Assembly (NCBI GenBank): GCA_965202735.1
Contig: OZ241844.1
Span: 682,001 to 746,000, forward strand
Origin: HK1 sp965202735
GTDB taxonomy: Bacteria; Pseudomonadota; Gammaproteobacteria; HK1
Direction of reading: 5' to 3'
Length of the DNA stretch: 64,000 nt
In this document: positions 54,498 to 64,000 of the stretch, in pieces
How positions within the stretch are numbered: the stretch's first letter is position 1
Layout: each line of letters starts with the position of its first letter
Translations under genes and position numbers: made by a program
Notes under the pieces: model-generated
Databases searched by the model: none
Told to the model about the DNA's origin: nothing
Seen by the model: only the letters and a program-made list of their open reading frames with translations

Positions 54498-55056
54498 CGG
54501 CGCCGCCGCCGCACGGGGAGCCGCCGGCGCATCCCGGAGCGGGCGAGCCGCCGCCGCGGCGCGATCCCACGTCCTCGCGGACCCGCGCGGAGACCCTCCG
54601 TCACGCACTCCGCCGCGCTCGCAGCCTTGCGGTTCGTGCGCCGCTCACCGTCCGGTCCGTTCATCGGCGTGAAGGATGCCAGCGCCGCGCCCCCCGGACA
54701 ACGGCGAGCCCCAGCACGGCAGGACCATTTTTTTGTCGTATTCGAGTGTCGGCAACCGGTGCGAAGTCGCCTGCGGCGGGGGACGACGGGAGCTCCGGGA
54801 GGCTCAATCTGGCGCACGGACAACGAACGCATCCACAAATGGGCCGCTCGAGCACGCCTCGGCGCCCGCCGGGCCGACGAGAAACGAGCCCTGCCCAGCA
54901 CGGCGAGCCCAGGGCTGTCCGGAAGTGGTGACGAGCGGCTCATCACACGCTCGAACGGGGTCTTCGATGCTGAAAGATCACCGATCGCCGTGCGACAGTC
55001 CGGCCTGGCGGCCGGCGACCGCGACTTCTGAATGGTCCTGACGGCGAGCCCCGAAT
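54498..55056. other. Divergent intergenic region between the HAD gene and sufB
   Basis: About 560 bases. It holds family A copy 4 (54910-55041), three short CGGCGAGCCC motifs near its ends and inside, and a run of seven T at about 54728. No gene seen. Confidence 0.5.
54910..55041 (+). repeat. Dispersed repeat family A, copy 4
   Basis: From AGGGCTGTCCGGAAGTGGTG to GCGACTTCTGAATGGTCCTG, more diverged in the middle (TGAAAGATCACCGATCGCCG). Its right end is 18 bases from the suf promoter. Confidence 0.8.
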
Positions 55057-55088
55057 TGTTGACCAATTTGGTCGGGTAATCGTAGGAT
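55057..55088 (+). promoter_or_regulatory. suf promoter with IscR-type operator
   Basis: -35 TTGACC (55059-55064), 18-base spacer, -10 TAGGAT (55083-55088). TTGACCAATTTGGTCGGGTA fits the E. coli type 1 IscR site (YYGAC...GTCGGSTA) and contains the inverted repeat GACCAA/TTGGTC. It overlaps the -35 box, so binding would repress sufB transcription when an [2Fe-2S]-IscR-like regulator is loaded. No iscR gene lies before sufB here. Confidence 0.65.
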
Positions 55089-55149
55089 ACCCGAGTGTTT
55101 TGGTCAGGAATTCGGCGCCGTCGCGCGCCTTCCGAGGAGAAGCCCGCGG

Positions 55150-56598
55150 ATGGAAACCCCGAACGCCGAAGTCGACGCCCTGGTCCGGCGCGAGTACCGG
55201 CACGGATTCGTCACCGACCTGGAGTCCGACACCGTGCCGCCCGGTCTCGACGAGGACGTGGTCCGGCTCATCTCGCGCAAGAAGGGCGAGCCCGGGTTTC
55301 TCCTCGAGTGGCGCCTGAAGGCGTACCGCCACTGGCTCGGCATGACCGAGCCCCGCTGGGCGAACGTCGTCCACCCCCCGATCGACTACGACGGCATCTC
55401 GTACTACTCCGCCCCGAAGTCGAAGGAGGACGGCCCGAAGAGCCTCGACGAGGTCGATCCGAAGCTCCTGGAGACCTACGAGAAGCTCGGGATCCCGCTC
55501 GAGGAGCGCGCCGCGCTCGCGGGCGTGGCGGTGGACGCGGTCTTCGACAGCGTCTCCGTCGCCACCACCTTCAAGGACCGGCTGGCCGAGCAGGGCATCG
55601 TCTTCTGCTCGTTCTCCGAGGCGGTGCGCGAGCACCCGGCCCTCGTGGAGCAGTACCTCGGCACCGTGGTGCCGTACACCGACAACTTCTTCGCCGCGCT
55701 CAACTCCGCCGTCTTCAGCGACGGCTCGTTCTGCTACATCCCGAAGGGCGTGCGCTGCCCGATGGAGCTCTCCACCTACTTCCGGATCAACGCGGCGAAG
55801 ACCGGGCAGTTCGAGCGCACCCTGGTCGTCGCGGACGAAGGAAGCTACGTGAGCTACCTGGAGGGATGCACCGCGCCGGTGCGCGACGAGAACCAGCTCC
55901 ATGCCGCGGTGGTCGAGCTCGTCGCCCTCGAAGGCGCCGAGATCAAGTACTCGACGGTGCAGAACTGGTACCCCGGCGACGAGCACGGCGTCGGCGGCAT
56001 CTACAACTTCGTCACCAAGCGGGGCGACTGCCGGGGCGACCGCTCGAAGATCTCCTGGACCCAGGTCGAGACCGGCTCCGCCATCACCTGGAAGTACCCG
56101 AGCTGCATCCTGCGCGGGGACCACTCGGTGGGCGCGTTCTACTCCGTCGCGCTCAGCAACCTGCGCCAGCAGGCGGACACCGGCACCAAGATGATCCACC
56201 TCGGGCGCAATACCCGCAGCACCATCGTGTCGAAGGGCATCTCGGCCGGGCGGGGACAGAACTCCTACCGGGGCCTCGTGCGGGTCGGCGCCGGGGCGGA
56301 GAACGCCCGCAACTACACCCAGTGCGACTCGCTGCTCATGGGCGATCGGTGCGGCGCCCACACCTTCCCCTACATGGAGGTGAAGAACCCGAGCGCCAGG
56401 GTCGAGCACGAGGCCACCACCTCGAAGATCAGCGACGACCAGCTCTTCTACTGCCGCCAGCGCGGCATCGGCGAAGAGGACGCGGTCTCCATGATCGTCA
56501 ACGGATTCTGCCGGGAAGTGTTTCGCGAGCTGCCGATGGAGTTCGCGGTGGAGGCGCAGAAGCTGCTGGAGGTCAGTCTGGAAGGCGCGGTCGGCTGA
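55150..56598 (+). CDS. sufB: Fe-S cluster assembly scaffold SufB
   Basis: 482 residues; subunit of the SufBCD scaffold on which clusters are built. GFVTDLESDTVPPGLDEDVV start, FCYIPKGVRCPMELSTYFRI, EGCTAP, core strands with KYSTVQNWYPGDEHGVGGIY, and the C-terminal CREVFRELPMEFAVEAQKLL. First gene of a suf operon with tight spacing; sufC follows after 52 bases. Confidence 0.97.
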   Translation: METPNAEVDALVRREYRHGFVTDLESDTVPPGLDEDVVRLISRKKGEPGFLLEWRLKAYRHWLGMTEPRWANVVHPPIDYDGISYYSAPKSKEDGPKSLDEVDPKLLETYEKLGIPLEERAALAGVAVDAVFDSVSVATTFKDRLAEQGIVFCSFSEAVREHPALVEQYLGTVVPYTDNFFAALNSAVFSDGSFCYIPKGVRCPMELSTYFRINAAKTGQFERTLVVADEGSYVSYLEGCTAPVRDENQLHAAVVELVALEGAEIKYSTVQNWYPGDEHGVGGIYNFVTKRGDCRGDRSKISWTQVETGSAITWKYPSCILRGDHSVGAFYSVALSNLRQQADTGTKMIHLGRNTRSTIVSKGISAGRGQNSYRGLVRVGAGAENARNYTQCDSLLMGDRCGAHTFPYMEVKNPSARVEHEATTSKISDDQLFYCRQRGIGEEDAVSMIVNGFCREVFRELPMEFAVEAQKLLEVSLEGAVG

Positions 56599-56650
56599 TC
56601 CGTCCCCGACTCGTCCCGACGGACGGCCCACTCGTTCAGGAGCGCGAGCA

Positions 56651-57405
<755 letters not shown>

Positions 57406-57409
<4 letters not shown>

Positions 57410-58755
57410 GCGACTCCACCACGGCGGCCGCCGCCCGGTACGTCGACGCCTTCGCCGCGCGCGAGCCGACGCTTCCGGGCCACCGTCTCGCGTGGCTGCG
57501 CGGCGTGCGCCGCGCGGGCATCGAGGCGTTCTCGCGAGCGGGCTTCCCGACGCCGCGCGACGAGCACTGGAAGTACACGAACGTGTCGCCCATCGAGAAG
57601 CGTCCGTTCGACCTGACCGCGCCCTCCCCCGACGCCGCGACCGCCGGCGACCCCGGCGAGGGTCTGCCCGGCGGCGCCGATGCGCCCCGCCTCGTCTTCG
57701 TCGACGGCCGCCTCGACCGCGGACGCTCGGACGTCCGGGCGCTGCCGGCGGGCGTCGAGGTCGAGGACTTCACCCGCGTCGTCGAGCACGACCCCGGGTT
57801 CCTCGAAGACCGGCTCGGAAGGATCACGCCGGCGGAGAAGACCGCGTTCACGGCGCTCAACGCCGCGTTCATGGACGCCGGCGCGGTGGTCCGGGCAGCG
57901 CCGGGCGCGGACGCCGGCCCGCCGGTGCACCTCGTGTTCCTCTCCGGCTCGCCCGAATGCGAACGCGTCCACTCTCCCCGGATCGTCATTGCGGCGGGTA
58001 CGGGCTCGCGCATTGCCGTGGTCGAGCACTTCGTCGGGCGTGACGGCACCGTGTACCTGGACAACGTCGTCACCGAGGTGGAGGTCGCGGAAGGCGCCGC
58101 GGTCGAGCACTACAGGGTGCAGCGGGCGAGCGCCGGCGCGTACCACGTGGCGGCGCTCCAGGCGAAGCTCGCGGCCGGCGCCTCGTTCCGCTCCTGGGCG
58201 GTGTCGCTCGGGGCCCGGCTGGCGCGTCACGACATCGACGTCACCCTCGGACACGAACACGCCCGGTGCGCCCTCGAGGGGCTCTACGTGGCGACCGGCC
58301 GCCAGCACGTCGACTTCCACACCAGCATCGAGCACGCCGCGCCGCGGTGCGCGAGCCACGAGTACTACAAGGGCATCGCGGGCGGACGCGGACGCGGAGT
58401 GTTCAACGGGCGCGTGCACGTGCACCCGGACGCGCAGAAGACCGAAGCCCATCAGACCAACCGCAACCTGCTGCTGTCGCGCAACGCCGAGATCGACACC
58501 AAGCCGCAGCTCGAGATCCACGCCGACGACGTGAAGTGCTCGCACGGCGCCACCATCGGGCAGCTCGACGCGCAGATGCTGTTCTACCTGCGCTCCCGGG
58601 GCATCGAGGAGAGCGTGGCGCGCGGCATGCTCACGTTCGGGTTCGCCCGCGACGTGGTGGATCGGATCTCCCGCCCCGATCTCCGCGAGGCCATCGGGGC
58701 GGTGGTGCTCGCGCACCTCCCGGGCGCGGACGGCCTGCGGGAGATGCTCGGGTGA
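57406..58755 (+). CDS. sufD: Fe-S cluster assembly protein SufD
   Basis: 449 residues; SufB paralogue that partners with SufB and SufC. N-terminal helices with PTPRDEHWKYTNVSPIEKRP, then the beta-helix core and the C-terminal QTNRNLLLSRNAEIDTKPQL, EIHADDVKCSHGATIGQLD motifs including the conserved His and Cys. ATGA overlap with sufC and GTGA overlap with sufS. Confidence 0.96.
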
Positions 58756-60014
58756 GCCGCGCCCGGGACACCGCGCCGCGGCCGGCCGCGAACATGCTCG
58801 ACGTCGAACGCGTCCGCGCCGAGTTTCCGATCCTCGCGCAGGAGGTCAACGGCAGGCCGCTCGTGTACCTCGACAGCGGCGCCACGAGCCAGAAGCCGCG
58901 CCGGGTCATCGACGCCATCCGCCGCTACTACGAGTCCGACAACGCGAACGTCCACCGGGGGCTGCACGCGCTGAGCGAACGGGCGACGAACGCCTACGAG
59001 GGGGCGCGGGACGCGGTGAGGGCGTTGCTCAACGCGTCCGACCGCCGCGAGATCGTCTTCGTGCGGGGCGCCACCGAAGGGCTGAACCTCGTCGCGCAGG
59101 CGTGGGCGCGGCCGCGGCTCGCGCCGGGCGACGAGATCGTCGTCACCACCATGGAGCACCATTCGAACATCGTCCCGTGGCAGCTCGTGTGCCGGCAGAC
59201 CGGGGCGAGGCTCCGCGTGGCGCCCATCCACGACAGCGGCGCGCTGGACATGGAGGCGCTCGCGGACCTCGTGAACGAGCGCACGAAGGTCGTCGCCGCC
59301 GCCCACGTGTCGAACGCGCTCGGGACCGTGAACCCGGTGCGGGAGATCGTCGCCATGGCGCGCGACGCGGGCGCGGCGGCGGTGCTCGACGGCGCCCAGG
59401 CCGCCCCCCACGGCCCGGTCGACGTCCATGCGCTCGGCTGCGACTTCTACGTGCTCTCCGGCCACAAGTGCTACGGCCCGACCGGGACGGGCGTGCTCTA
59501 CGGCCGCGCGGAGCGGCTGGAGGAGGCGGAGCCGTACCAGGGCGGCGGCGACATGATCCGCACCGTGTCGTTCGAGGAGTCCACCTGGAACGACCTCCCC
59601 TACCGGTTCGAGGCGGGCACCCCGAACATCGCCGGCGCCATCGGACTCGGCGCCGCGATCGAGTTCGTGACGGAGCTCGGGCTGGACGCCATTGCCGCGC
59701 ACGAGCGCGAGATCCTCGAGTACGCGACCGGAGCGCTCGACGAGATGGACGGTATCCGCATCATCGGCACCGCGCCCGAGAAGGCCGGCATCGTGTCGTT
59801 CGTCGTCGAGGGCGTCCATCCCCACGACGTCGGCACCATCGTCGACCGCCAGGGCGTCGCGATCCGCGCCGGACACCACTGCGCGATGCCGCTGATGAGA
59901 CGCTACGGAGTGCCCGCGACCTCGCGGGCCTCGCTTGCCGTCTACAACACCCGGGCGGACATCGACGCGCTCGTCGCGGGCCTGCGCAAGGTGAAGGAGA
60001 TCTTCGATCGATGA
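58752..60014 (+). CDS. sufS: Cysteine desulfurase SufS
   Basis: PLP enzyme removing sulfur from cysteine for cluster assembly. 420 residues. PLP Lys in LSGHKCYGPTGTG, catalytic Cys in RAGHHCAMPLMRR, and VYLDSGATSQKP near the start. The GTG at 58752 overlaps the sufD stop (GTGA); an ATG at 58794 (MLDVERVRAEFP) is the alternative. No sufE is in the operon; SufU may take the sulfur. Confidence 0.96.
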   Translation: MSRARDTAPRPAANMLDVERVRAEFPILAQEVNGRPLVYLDSGATSQKPRRVIDAIRRYYESDNANVHRGLHALSERATNAYEGARDAVRALLNASDRREIVFVRGATEGLNLVAQAWARPRLAPGDEIVVTTMEHHSNIVPWQLVCRQTGARLRVAPIHDSGALDMEALADLVNERTKVVAAAHVSNALGTVNPVREIVAMARDAGAAAVLDGAQAAPHGPVDVHALGCDFYVLSGHKCYGPTGTGVLYGRAERLEEAEPYQGGGDMIRTVSFEESTWNDLPYRFEAGTPNIAGAIGLGAAIEFVTELGLDAIAAHEREILEYATGALDEMDGIRIIGTAPEKAGIVSFVVEGVHPHDVGTIVDRQGVAIRAGHHCAMPLMRRYGVPATSRASLAVYNTRADIDALVAGLRKVKEIFDR

Positions 60015-60466
60015 ACGACCTGCGCGATCTGTACGAGGAAGTCATCCTCGACCACAACCGCAACCCGCGGAACTACCCGCGCCGGCCGGAGAGCACGAAC
60101 CACTCCGCCCACGGCTTCAACCCGATTTGCGGCGACGAGTTCTTCGTCCACCTGCACGTCGACGGCGGGGTCATCCGCGACATCGGCTTCGACGGCGCGG
60201 GCTGCGCGATCTCGACCGCATCGGCCTCGCTGATGACCGAGGCCCTGAAGGACCGGCCGGTGGCGGACGCCGAGCGCCTGTTCCACGAGGTCCACGATCT
60301 CCTCACGGAGGAACGCCAGGTCGGCGGCCCCGGCGAGCTTCTCGGCAAGCTCACCGTGCTCACCGGCGTCAAGGAGTACCCGATGCGCGTGAAGTGCGCG
60401 ACACTTGCGTGGCATACGATGAAGGCCGCGCTCGACGACGACAGCGAAACGGTGTGCACCGAATGA
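60011..60466 (+). CDS. sufU: SUF system sulfur relay/scaffold SufU
   Basis: IscU-like protein of 151 residues. Three conserved Cys: Cys40 in PICGDEF, Cys65 in GAGCAISTASAS, Cys129 in RVKCATLAWHT. The roughly 20-residue insert before the last Cys is the SufU-type region. ATGA overlap with sufS and with sufT. In Firmicutes SufU is a zinc-dependent sulfur acceptor of SufS; the same is likely here. Confidence 0.94.
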   Translation: MNDLRDLYEEVILDHNRNPRNYPRRPESTNHSAHGFNPICGDEFFVHLHVDGGVIRDIGFDGAGCAISTASASLMTEALKDRPVADAERLFHEVHDLLTEERQVGGPGELLGKLTVLTGVKEYPMRVKCATLAWHTMKAALDDDSETVCTE

Positions 60467-60852
60467 ACATGTCCGAGGACCATCAGGCGCGGGGAGCGGC
60501 GCCACCCCCGTCGGCGCCGGAGGGCGGAGCGCCGGACCCGGCCCGAGAGGAATCACTGGACGATCGGATCGTCGCCGCCCTGCGCGAGGTCTACGACCCC
60601 GAGATCCCGGTCAACATCTACGACCTCGGGCTCATCTACCGCATCGACTGCGACGACCTGGGGGTGGTCGAGATCGACATGACCCTGACCGCGCCGGGGT
60701 GCCCGGTCGCGCAGACCTTCCCCGGCACCGTCGAGGCCGCGGTGCAGAACGTCGAGGGCGTGGCGGCGGCCGAGGTCGAGCTCGTGTGGGAGCCGCCGTG
60801 GACCCCCGACCGCATGAGCGAGGCGGCGAAGCTGGAGCTCGGATTCTTCTGA
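60463..60852 (+). CDS. sufT: SUF system maturation protein SufT (DUF59)
   Basis: 129 residues; MIP18/PaaD-like domain (LREVYDPEIPVNIYDLGLIY, TLTAPGCPVAQTFPGTVEAA) with the conserved Cys. The first 33 residues are a low-complexity Pro/Ala/Glu extension. In other bacteria SufT helps in Fe-S maturation or delivery. ATGA overlap with sufU. Confidence 0.92.
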   Translation: MNMSEDHQARGAAPPPSAPEGGAPDPAREESLDDRIVAALREVYDPEIPVNIYDLGLIYRIDCDDLGVVEIDMTLTAPGCPVAQTFPGTVEAAVQNVEGVAAAEVELVWEPPWTPDRMSEAAKLELGFF

Positions 60853-60970
60853 GCGCCCGGACGCGGGCGCCGTCGTCGACGGCGGCCCGCCCACCGGCGC
60901 CCGCCGGCGGGTCGGAGCCGCCGGCCCGAACCCGGCCCGGATCTCCGGGCCCGCAACCGGACCCGCAGCG

Positions 60971-61282
60971 ATGAGCGACTGGACGAACGTGGCCGCGGCC
61001 GCCGAGCTCGGTCCCGGCGAGTACCGGGTGGCCGACGTCGACGACGTCGAGATCGCGGTATTCAATCTCGACGGCGAGTACTTCGCGATCGAGAACGTGT
61101 GCACGCACGACTTCGGCACCCTCACCGGAGGATGCGTCGAGGGCGGCCGGGTCATGTGCCCCCGGCACGGCGCATGGTTCGACATCCGCACCGGAGAGGC
61201 GCTCACACCCCCGGCCTACGAACCCGTCGCCACGTTCCCGGTGCGGGTCCGCGACGGCGTCGTCCAGGTCCGGGCGGAGTGA
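60971..61282 (+). CDS. Rieske-type [2Fe-2S] ferredoxin
   Basis: 103-residue Rieske protein: ligands Cys44-x-His46 in CTHDFG and Cys63-x-x-His66 in CPRHGAWFD. Similar proteins (non-haem iron oxygenase ferredoxin subunits) are common at the end of suf operons and may supply electrons or act as a cluster client. 118 bases after sufT; it ends convergently with msrB. Confidence 0.9.
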   Translation: MSDWTNVAAAAELGPGEYRVADVDDVEIAVFNLDGEYFAIENVCTHDFGTLTGGCVEGGRVMCPRHGAWFDIRTGEALTPPAYEPVATFPVRVRDGVVQVRAE

Positions 61283-61325
61283 TGGCGGCCGGGCGCCGCG
61301 GGGAGCCGATGCGGCGCGGCCCGCC

Positions 61326-61730
61326 CTACCCGCCCTCCTCCTTCTCGTCCAGCACCAGCGAAGCCGAGTTCATGCAGTAGCGCAGTCCGGTCGGGGGCGG
61401 CCCGTCCGGGAACACGTGGCCGAGGTGCGCATCGCACACCGCGCACAGGACCTCGGTGCGGCGCATCCACAGCGAGCGGTCCTCCTCCTCCGCCACGTTG
61501 TCCGCGTCGACCGGCTCCCGGAAGCTCGGCCAGCCGGTGCCGGAGTCGAACTTGGCGGCGGAGCCGAACAGCGGCGTGCCGCAGCAGCGGCACCGGTAGA
61601 CGCCCGCGCGCCGGCAGTCGTGGTACTCGCCGGTGAACGCCCGCTCGGTGCCCTTGCGGCGCGTCACGTGGTACTGCTCCGGCGTCAGCATCGCGCGCCA
61701 TTCCTCGTCCCGTTTCACCACCTTGCGCAT
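61326..61730 (-). CDS. msrB: Peptide-methionine (R)-S-oxide reductase MsrB
   Basis: Repairs methionine-R-sulfoxide in proteins. 134 residues; catalytic Cys119 in RYCMNSASL, zinc ligands Cys47/Cys50 (CRCC) and Cys96/Cys99 (CAVC), and the FDSGTGWPSF and GHVFPDG motifs. No signal peptide, so cytoplasmic. Confidence 0.95.
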   Translation of the reverse strand: MRKVVKRDEEWRAMLTPEQYHVTRRKGTERAFTGEYHDCRRAGVYRCRCCGTPLFGSAAKFDSGTGWPSFREPVDADNVAEEEDRSLWMRRTEVLCAVCDAHLGHVFPDGPPPTGLRYCMNSASLVLDEKEEGG

Positions 61731-61866
61731 GTCCGCATACCTCGTCGTTGCCGTGAAGGCGCACTCGGGAAGGGCGCCCTCGCCTCCAGGAATCGCCGTG
61801 TCGCGACCCGGCGCCGTTTCATGCGGCGGGGTGGCCGGTCCCCGGTCATGATCGTTGTGCGGCGCG

Positions 61867-63120
61867 CTACGTCGCCACCTTCAGCGCGACGACCAGATCC
61901 ATGACGTTGGTGCCGGTCGGGCCGGTGCGCACGAGGTCGCCGCTCGCCTCGAGGAACGTACCGGCGTCCGCGCCCCGCAGGCAACGGCCGGGGTCCGGGC
62001 CGGCCGCAATGCCGCGCGCCACCGTGCCCCCGTCGACGACGGCGCCCGCGTCCTCCCCGGGTCCATCGGTCCCGTCGGTGCCGGCGGCGAGCACGAAGGC
62101 GCCCGCGCGGCCGCGGATCTCGAGCGCCGCCGCCAGCGCGAGGCTCTGGCAGCGCCCGCCCCGGCCGGGATCCGGCGGCAGCACCACGGTGGTCTCGCTC
62201 GCCCACACGTGCGCGGCGGGCTTCCCGCCCGCAATCTCGCGTCCGACCCGGCGTCCGGCGTCGAGGGCGTCCCCCTCCAGGAGGTCGGGATGCTCGACGA
62301 CGCCGACGCCGGCGGCCCGGAAGGCCGCCGCGGCGGCGGCCCGCGCGGCGGCCGGCCGGGCGACGATCTCCGTCCGGACACGGCCGGTCGCGTCCGCGCC
62401 GGACAGCGGCGGCGCCCGCCGGCCCATCTCCACGAGCCAGGGCGGAAGGCCGAGGCCGTCGATTGCGAGGTCCTCGCCCGAATGGGCGACCAGCAGCCCC
62501 GACCCGATCACCTTCGGATCGTCGCCGGGCACGTCCGAGATCGCGAGATTGAGGGTCCGGCGGGCGGCGAGCCGCCGGGCCAGCCGGCCGCCCTTGATGC
62601 GCGAGATGCGCTTGCGCACGCGGTTGACGGCGCCGATCGGGTGTCCCGCGGCCAGCAGGTACTCGTTCACCCGGGCGAGGTCCGGCGCGTCGAACCCTTC
62701 CGGCAGGACCTCCACGAGCGCCGACGCACCGCCCGACACCAGCGCCAGGACGTCCGCGCCGGCCGGCACCGCATCGACGAAGCCCACGAGCGCGCGCCCC
62801 GCCGCCAGGCAGGACCCGTCCGGCACCGGATGCGAGGACTCGACCACCTCGACCGGCCAGCCCGGATCGGGCGCCTCGCCCGCATGGCCGTGCTTGGTGA
62901 TGACCAGCGCACGTTCGATGCCCGGTCCGAGAGCGTCGAACGCACCGGCCATCATCGCCGGCGCCGCCTTGCCCACCGCGAACGCGAAGCGCGGGGCGAA
63001 GTCCCGCTCGCCGGCCAGCCGGCGGCGCACGCTCTCGCGGCCCCCGGTCGCGTCGAGCGCGGCGCGGAGACCGTCGAGCAGGAGGCGGCGGGGGGCCGCC
63101 GCTGCGTTCGCCGGGGCCAT
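61867..63120 (-). CDS. Glycerate 2-kinase (DUF4147/MOFRL family)
   Basis: 417 residues, GckA/TtuD family, phosphorylating D-glycerate to 2-phosphoglycerate. FAFAVGKAAPAMM and SSHPVPDG in the N-terminal DUF4147 domain, LVSGGASALVEVLPEG, DVPGDDPKVIGSGL, and the C-terminal MOFRL domain with AGTDGTDGPGEDAGAVVDG and GPTGTNVMDL. ATG at 63120. It lies 23 bases after metZ on the same strand. Confidence 0.92.
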   Translation of the reverse strand: MAPANAAAAPRRLLLDGLRAALDATGGRESVRRRLAGERDFAPRFAFAVGKAAPAMMAGAFDALGPGIERALVITKHGHAGEAPDPGWPVEVVESSHPVPDGSCLAAGRALVGFVDAVPAGADVLALVSGGASALVEVLPEGFDAPDLARVNEYLLAAGHPIGAVNRVRKRISRIKGGRLARRLAARRTLNLAISDVPGDDPKVIGSGLLVAHSGEDLAIDGLGLPPWLVEMGRRAPPLSGADATGRVRTEIVARPAAARAAAAAAFRAAGVGVVEHPDLLEGDALDAGRRVGREIAGGKPAAHVWASETTVVLPPDPGRGGRCQSLALAAALEIRGRAGAFVLAAGTDGTDGPGEDAGAVVDGGTVARGIAAGPDPGRCLRGADAGTFLEASGDLVRTGPTGTNVMDLVVALKVAT

Positions 63121-63143
63121 CCGGACTGCGCGGCCGTCGCGCG

Positions 63144-64000
63144 TCAGCCGGCGCCGGCGCGGTGCGCCGGCCCGCCGCTCGCGAGCGCGTCGAGCCCGCG
63201 CGCGAGGTCGGCGCGGATGTCCTCGAACGCGTCGAGGCCGACCGCCACGCGGACCAGCGATTCCCCGATCCCCGCCGCCTCGCGCTGCTCCGGCGTGATC
63301 CGGCCGTGGGTGGTCGAGGCGGGGTGGACGATGGTGGTCTTCACGTCCCCGAGGTTGGCGGTGATGGAGAGCGCCCGCGTCGCATCGATGACCCCCCACG
63401 CCTCGGCCCGGCCTCCATGCACGTCGAAGGCCACGATGCCGCCGCCGGCGCTCTGCTGCCGCAGGGCGAGCTCGTGGCCGGGATGCGTCTCCAGCCCGGG
63501 GTAGTGGACGCGCCGCACCGCGGGGTGGCGCGAAAGCCAGCGCGCGAGGCGCTCCGCCCTCTCGCAGATGGCCCGCATGCGGATGCCGAGGGTCTCCAGC
63601 CCGTGCAGGAAGACCCAGGCATTGAACGGGCTCATGCTCGGTCCCGTGGTGCGCATCAGCGAGAACAGCATGTCGTGGTGCGCGGGGTCCTTCAGGACCA
63701 CCGCGCCGCCCACGCAGCGGCCCTGACCGTCGAGGTACTTGGTGGCGGTATGCACCACGATGTCGGCGCCCAGCTCGAGCGGCCGGGACAGCGCCGGCGT
63801 GCACAGGCCGTTGTCGACGACGAGCTCCGCGCCGTGGGCGCGCGCGAGCGCTCCGAGGGCGGCGATGTCCGCCACCTCGCCGAGCGGATTGGTGGGGCTC
63901 TCCACGAAGAGCATCTTCGTCCCGGGCCGGACCGCGCCGGACCACGCCGACGGGTCGGTCACGTCGGCGAAGGTGGTCTCGATGCCGAAACGCGAGAGGA
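63144..64000 (-). CDS. metZ: O-succinylhomoserine sulfhydrylase (5' partial)
   Basis: C-terminal about 285 residues of a Cys/Met-metabolism PLP enzyme; the frame runs off the window. PLP Lys in HTATKYLDGQGRCVGGAVV, and the late signatures FNAWVFLHGLETLGIRMRA, ALSITANLGDVKTTIVHPAS and THGRITPEQREAAGI. The arrangement fits direct sulfhydrylation to homocysteine; cystathionine gamma-synthase is a weaker alternative. Confidence 0.9.
   Translation of the reverse strand, partial: LSRFGIETTFADVTDPSAWSGAVRPGTKMLFVESPTNPLGEVADIAALGALARAHGAELVVDNGLCTPALSRPLELGADIVVHTATKYLDGQGRCVGGAVVLKDPAHHDMLFSLMRTTGPSMSPFNAWVFLHGLETLGIRMRAICERAERLARWLSRHPAVRRVHYPGLETHPGHELALRQQSAGGGIVAFDVHGGRAEAWGVIDATRALSITANLGDVKTTIVHPASTTHGRITPEQREAAGIGESLVRVAVGLDAFEDIRADLARGLDALASGGPAHRAGAG

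Overview
The window is about 70% GC and nearly fully coding. The gene content points to a free-living or host-associated gammaproteobacterium: ZipA, LapB, CysZ, GluQRS, DksA, IhfB next to RpsA, and ArgA of the classical fused type. Two blocks match gammaproteobacterial, especially Pseudomonas-like, gene order: pheA-tyrA-aroA-cmk-rpsA-ihfB-lapB-pyrF beside gyrA, and mtnA/mtaD-ubiG-(mupP/gph)-yciK. I cannot name the genus from sequence alone.

Layout. 1-2.7 kb: end of dusA, an EamA-type exporter and a rhodanese. 2.8-7.5 kb (minus): a spermidine/putrescine-type ABC importer (potD-potB-potC-potA) ending in a translationally coupled small secreted protein. 7.8-9.1 kb: a GT1 glycosyltransferase. 9.3-11.1 kb (minus): two tandem RTX genes, one of them frameshifted. 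11.8-15.6 kb (plus): puuD, puuA, argA, which suggests that imported polyamines are catabolised. 15.6-26.6 kb (minus): pyrF, lapB, ihfB, rpsA, cmk, aroA, tyrA, pheA, gyrA. 27.5-31.5 kb: a large RTX protein (plus) convergent with a 5'-truncated SLAM/DUF560 barrel (minus), sitting between gyrA and mtnA. 31.5-37.6 kb: mtnA (minus) divergent from mtaD, ubiG, a HAD phosphatase, a squalene/phytoene-synthase-like gene and yciK. 37.7-46.4 kb (minus): AmpG-like MFS, ligA, zipA, smc. 46.7-49.3 kb (plus): cysZ, dksA, gluQRS. 49.5-54.5 kb: cobalamin adenosyltransferase, a YdcH-like protein, an M17 peptidase, an endonuclease/exonuclease/phosphatase-family protein and a Cof-type HAD phosphatase. 55-61.3 kb (plus): sufBCDSU, sufT and a Rieske ferredoxin, with an IscR-like operator at the promoter. 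61.3-64 kb (minus): msrB, glycerate 2-kinase, and the end of metZ.

The most distinctive feature is repeat biology. A family of about 130-bp dispersed elements (family A, five copies) and one of about 115-130 bp (family B, two single copies plus a tandem run) occupy intergenic regions. One A copy carries a 71-bp MITE-like insertion with perfect 19-bp inverted ends and a 6-bp target duplication; another A copy is split by a B element. Separately, short tandem duplications of 45-75 bp lie across gene junctions (mtaD/ubiG, ubiG/gph, dksA/gluQRS, upstream of the adenosyltransferase, after the M17 gene). Several of them copy the stop codon of the upstream gene.

Other points of interest: a PheA whose prephenate dehydratase half looks vestigial, a LigA with a duplicated helix-hairpin-helix region, a methionine-rich RTX array, and a gluQRS gene with no start codon after the dksA stop. 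No rRNA, tRNA, CRISPR array or intact transposase was seen.
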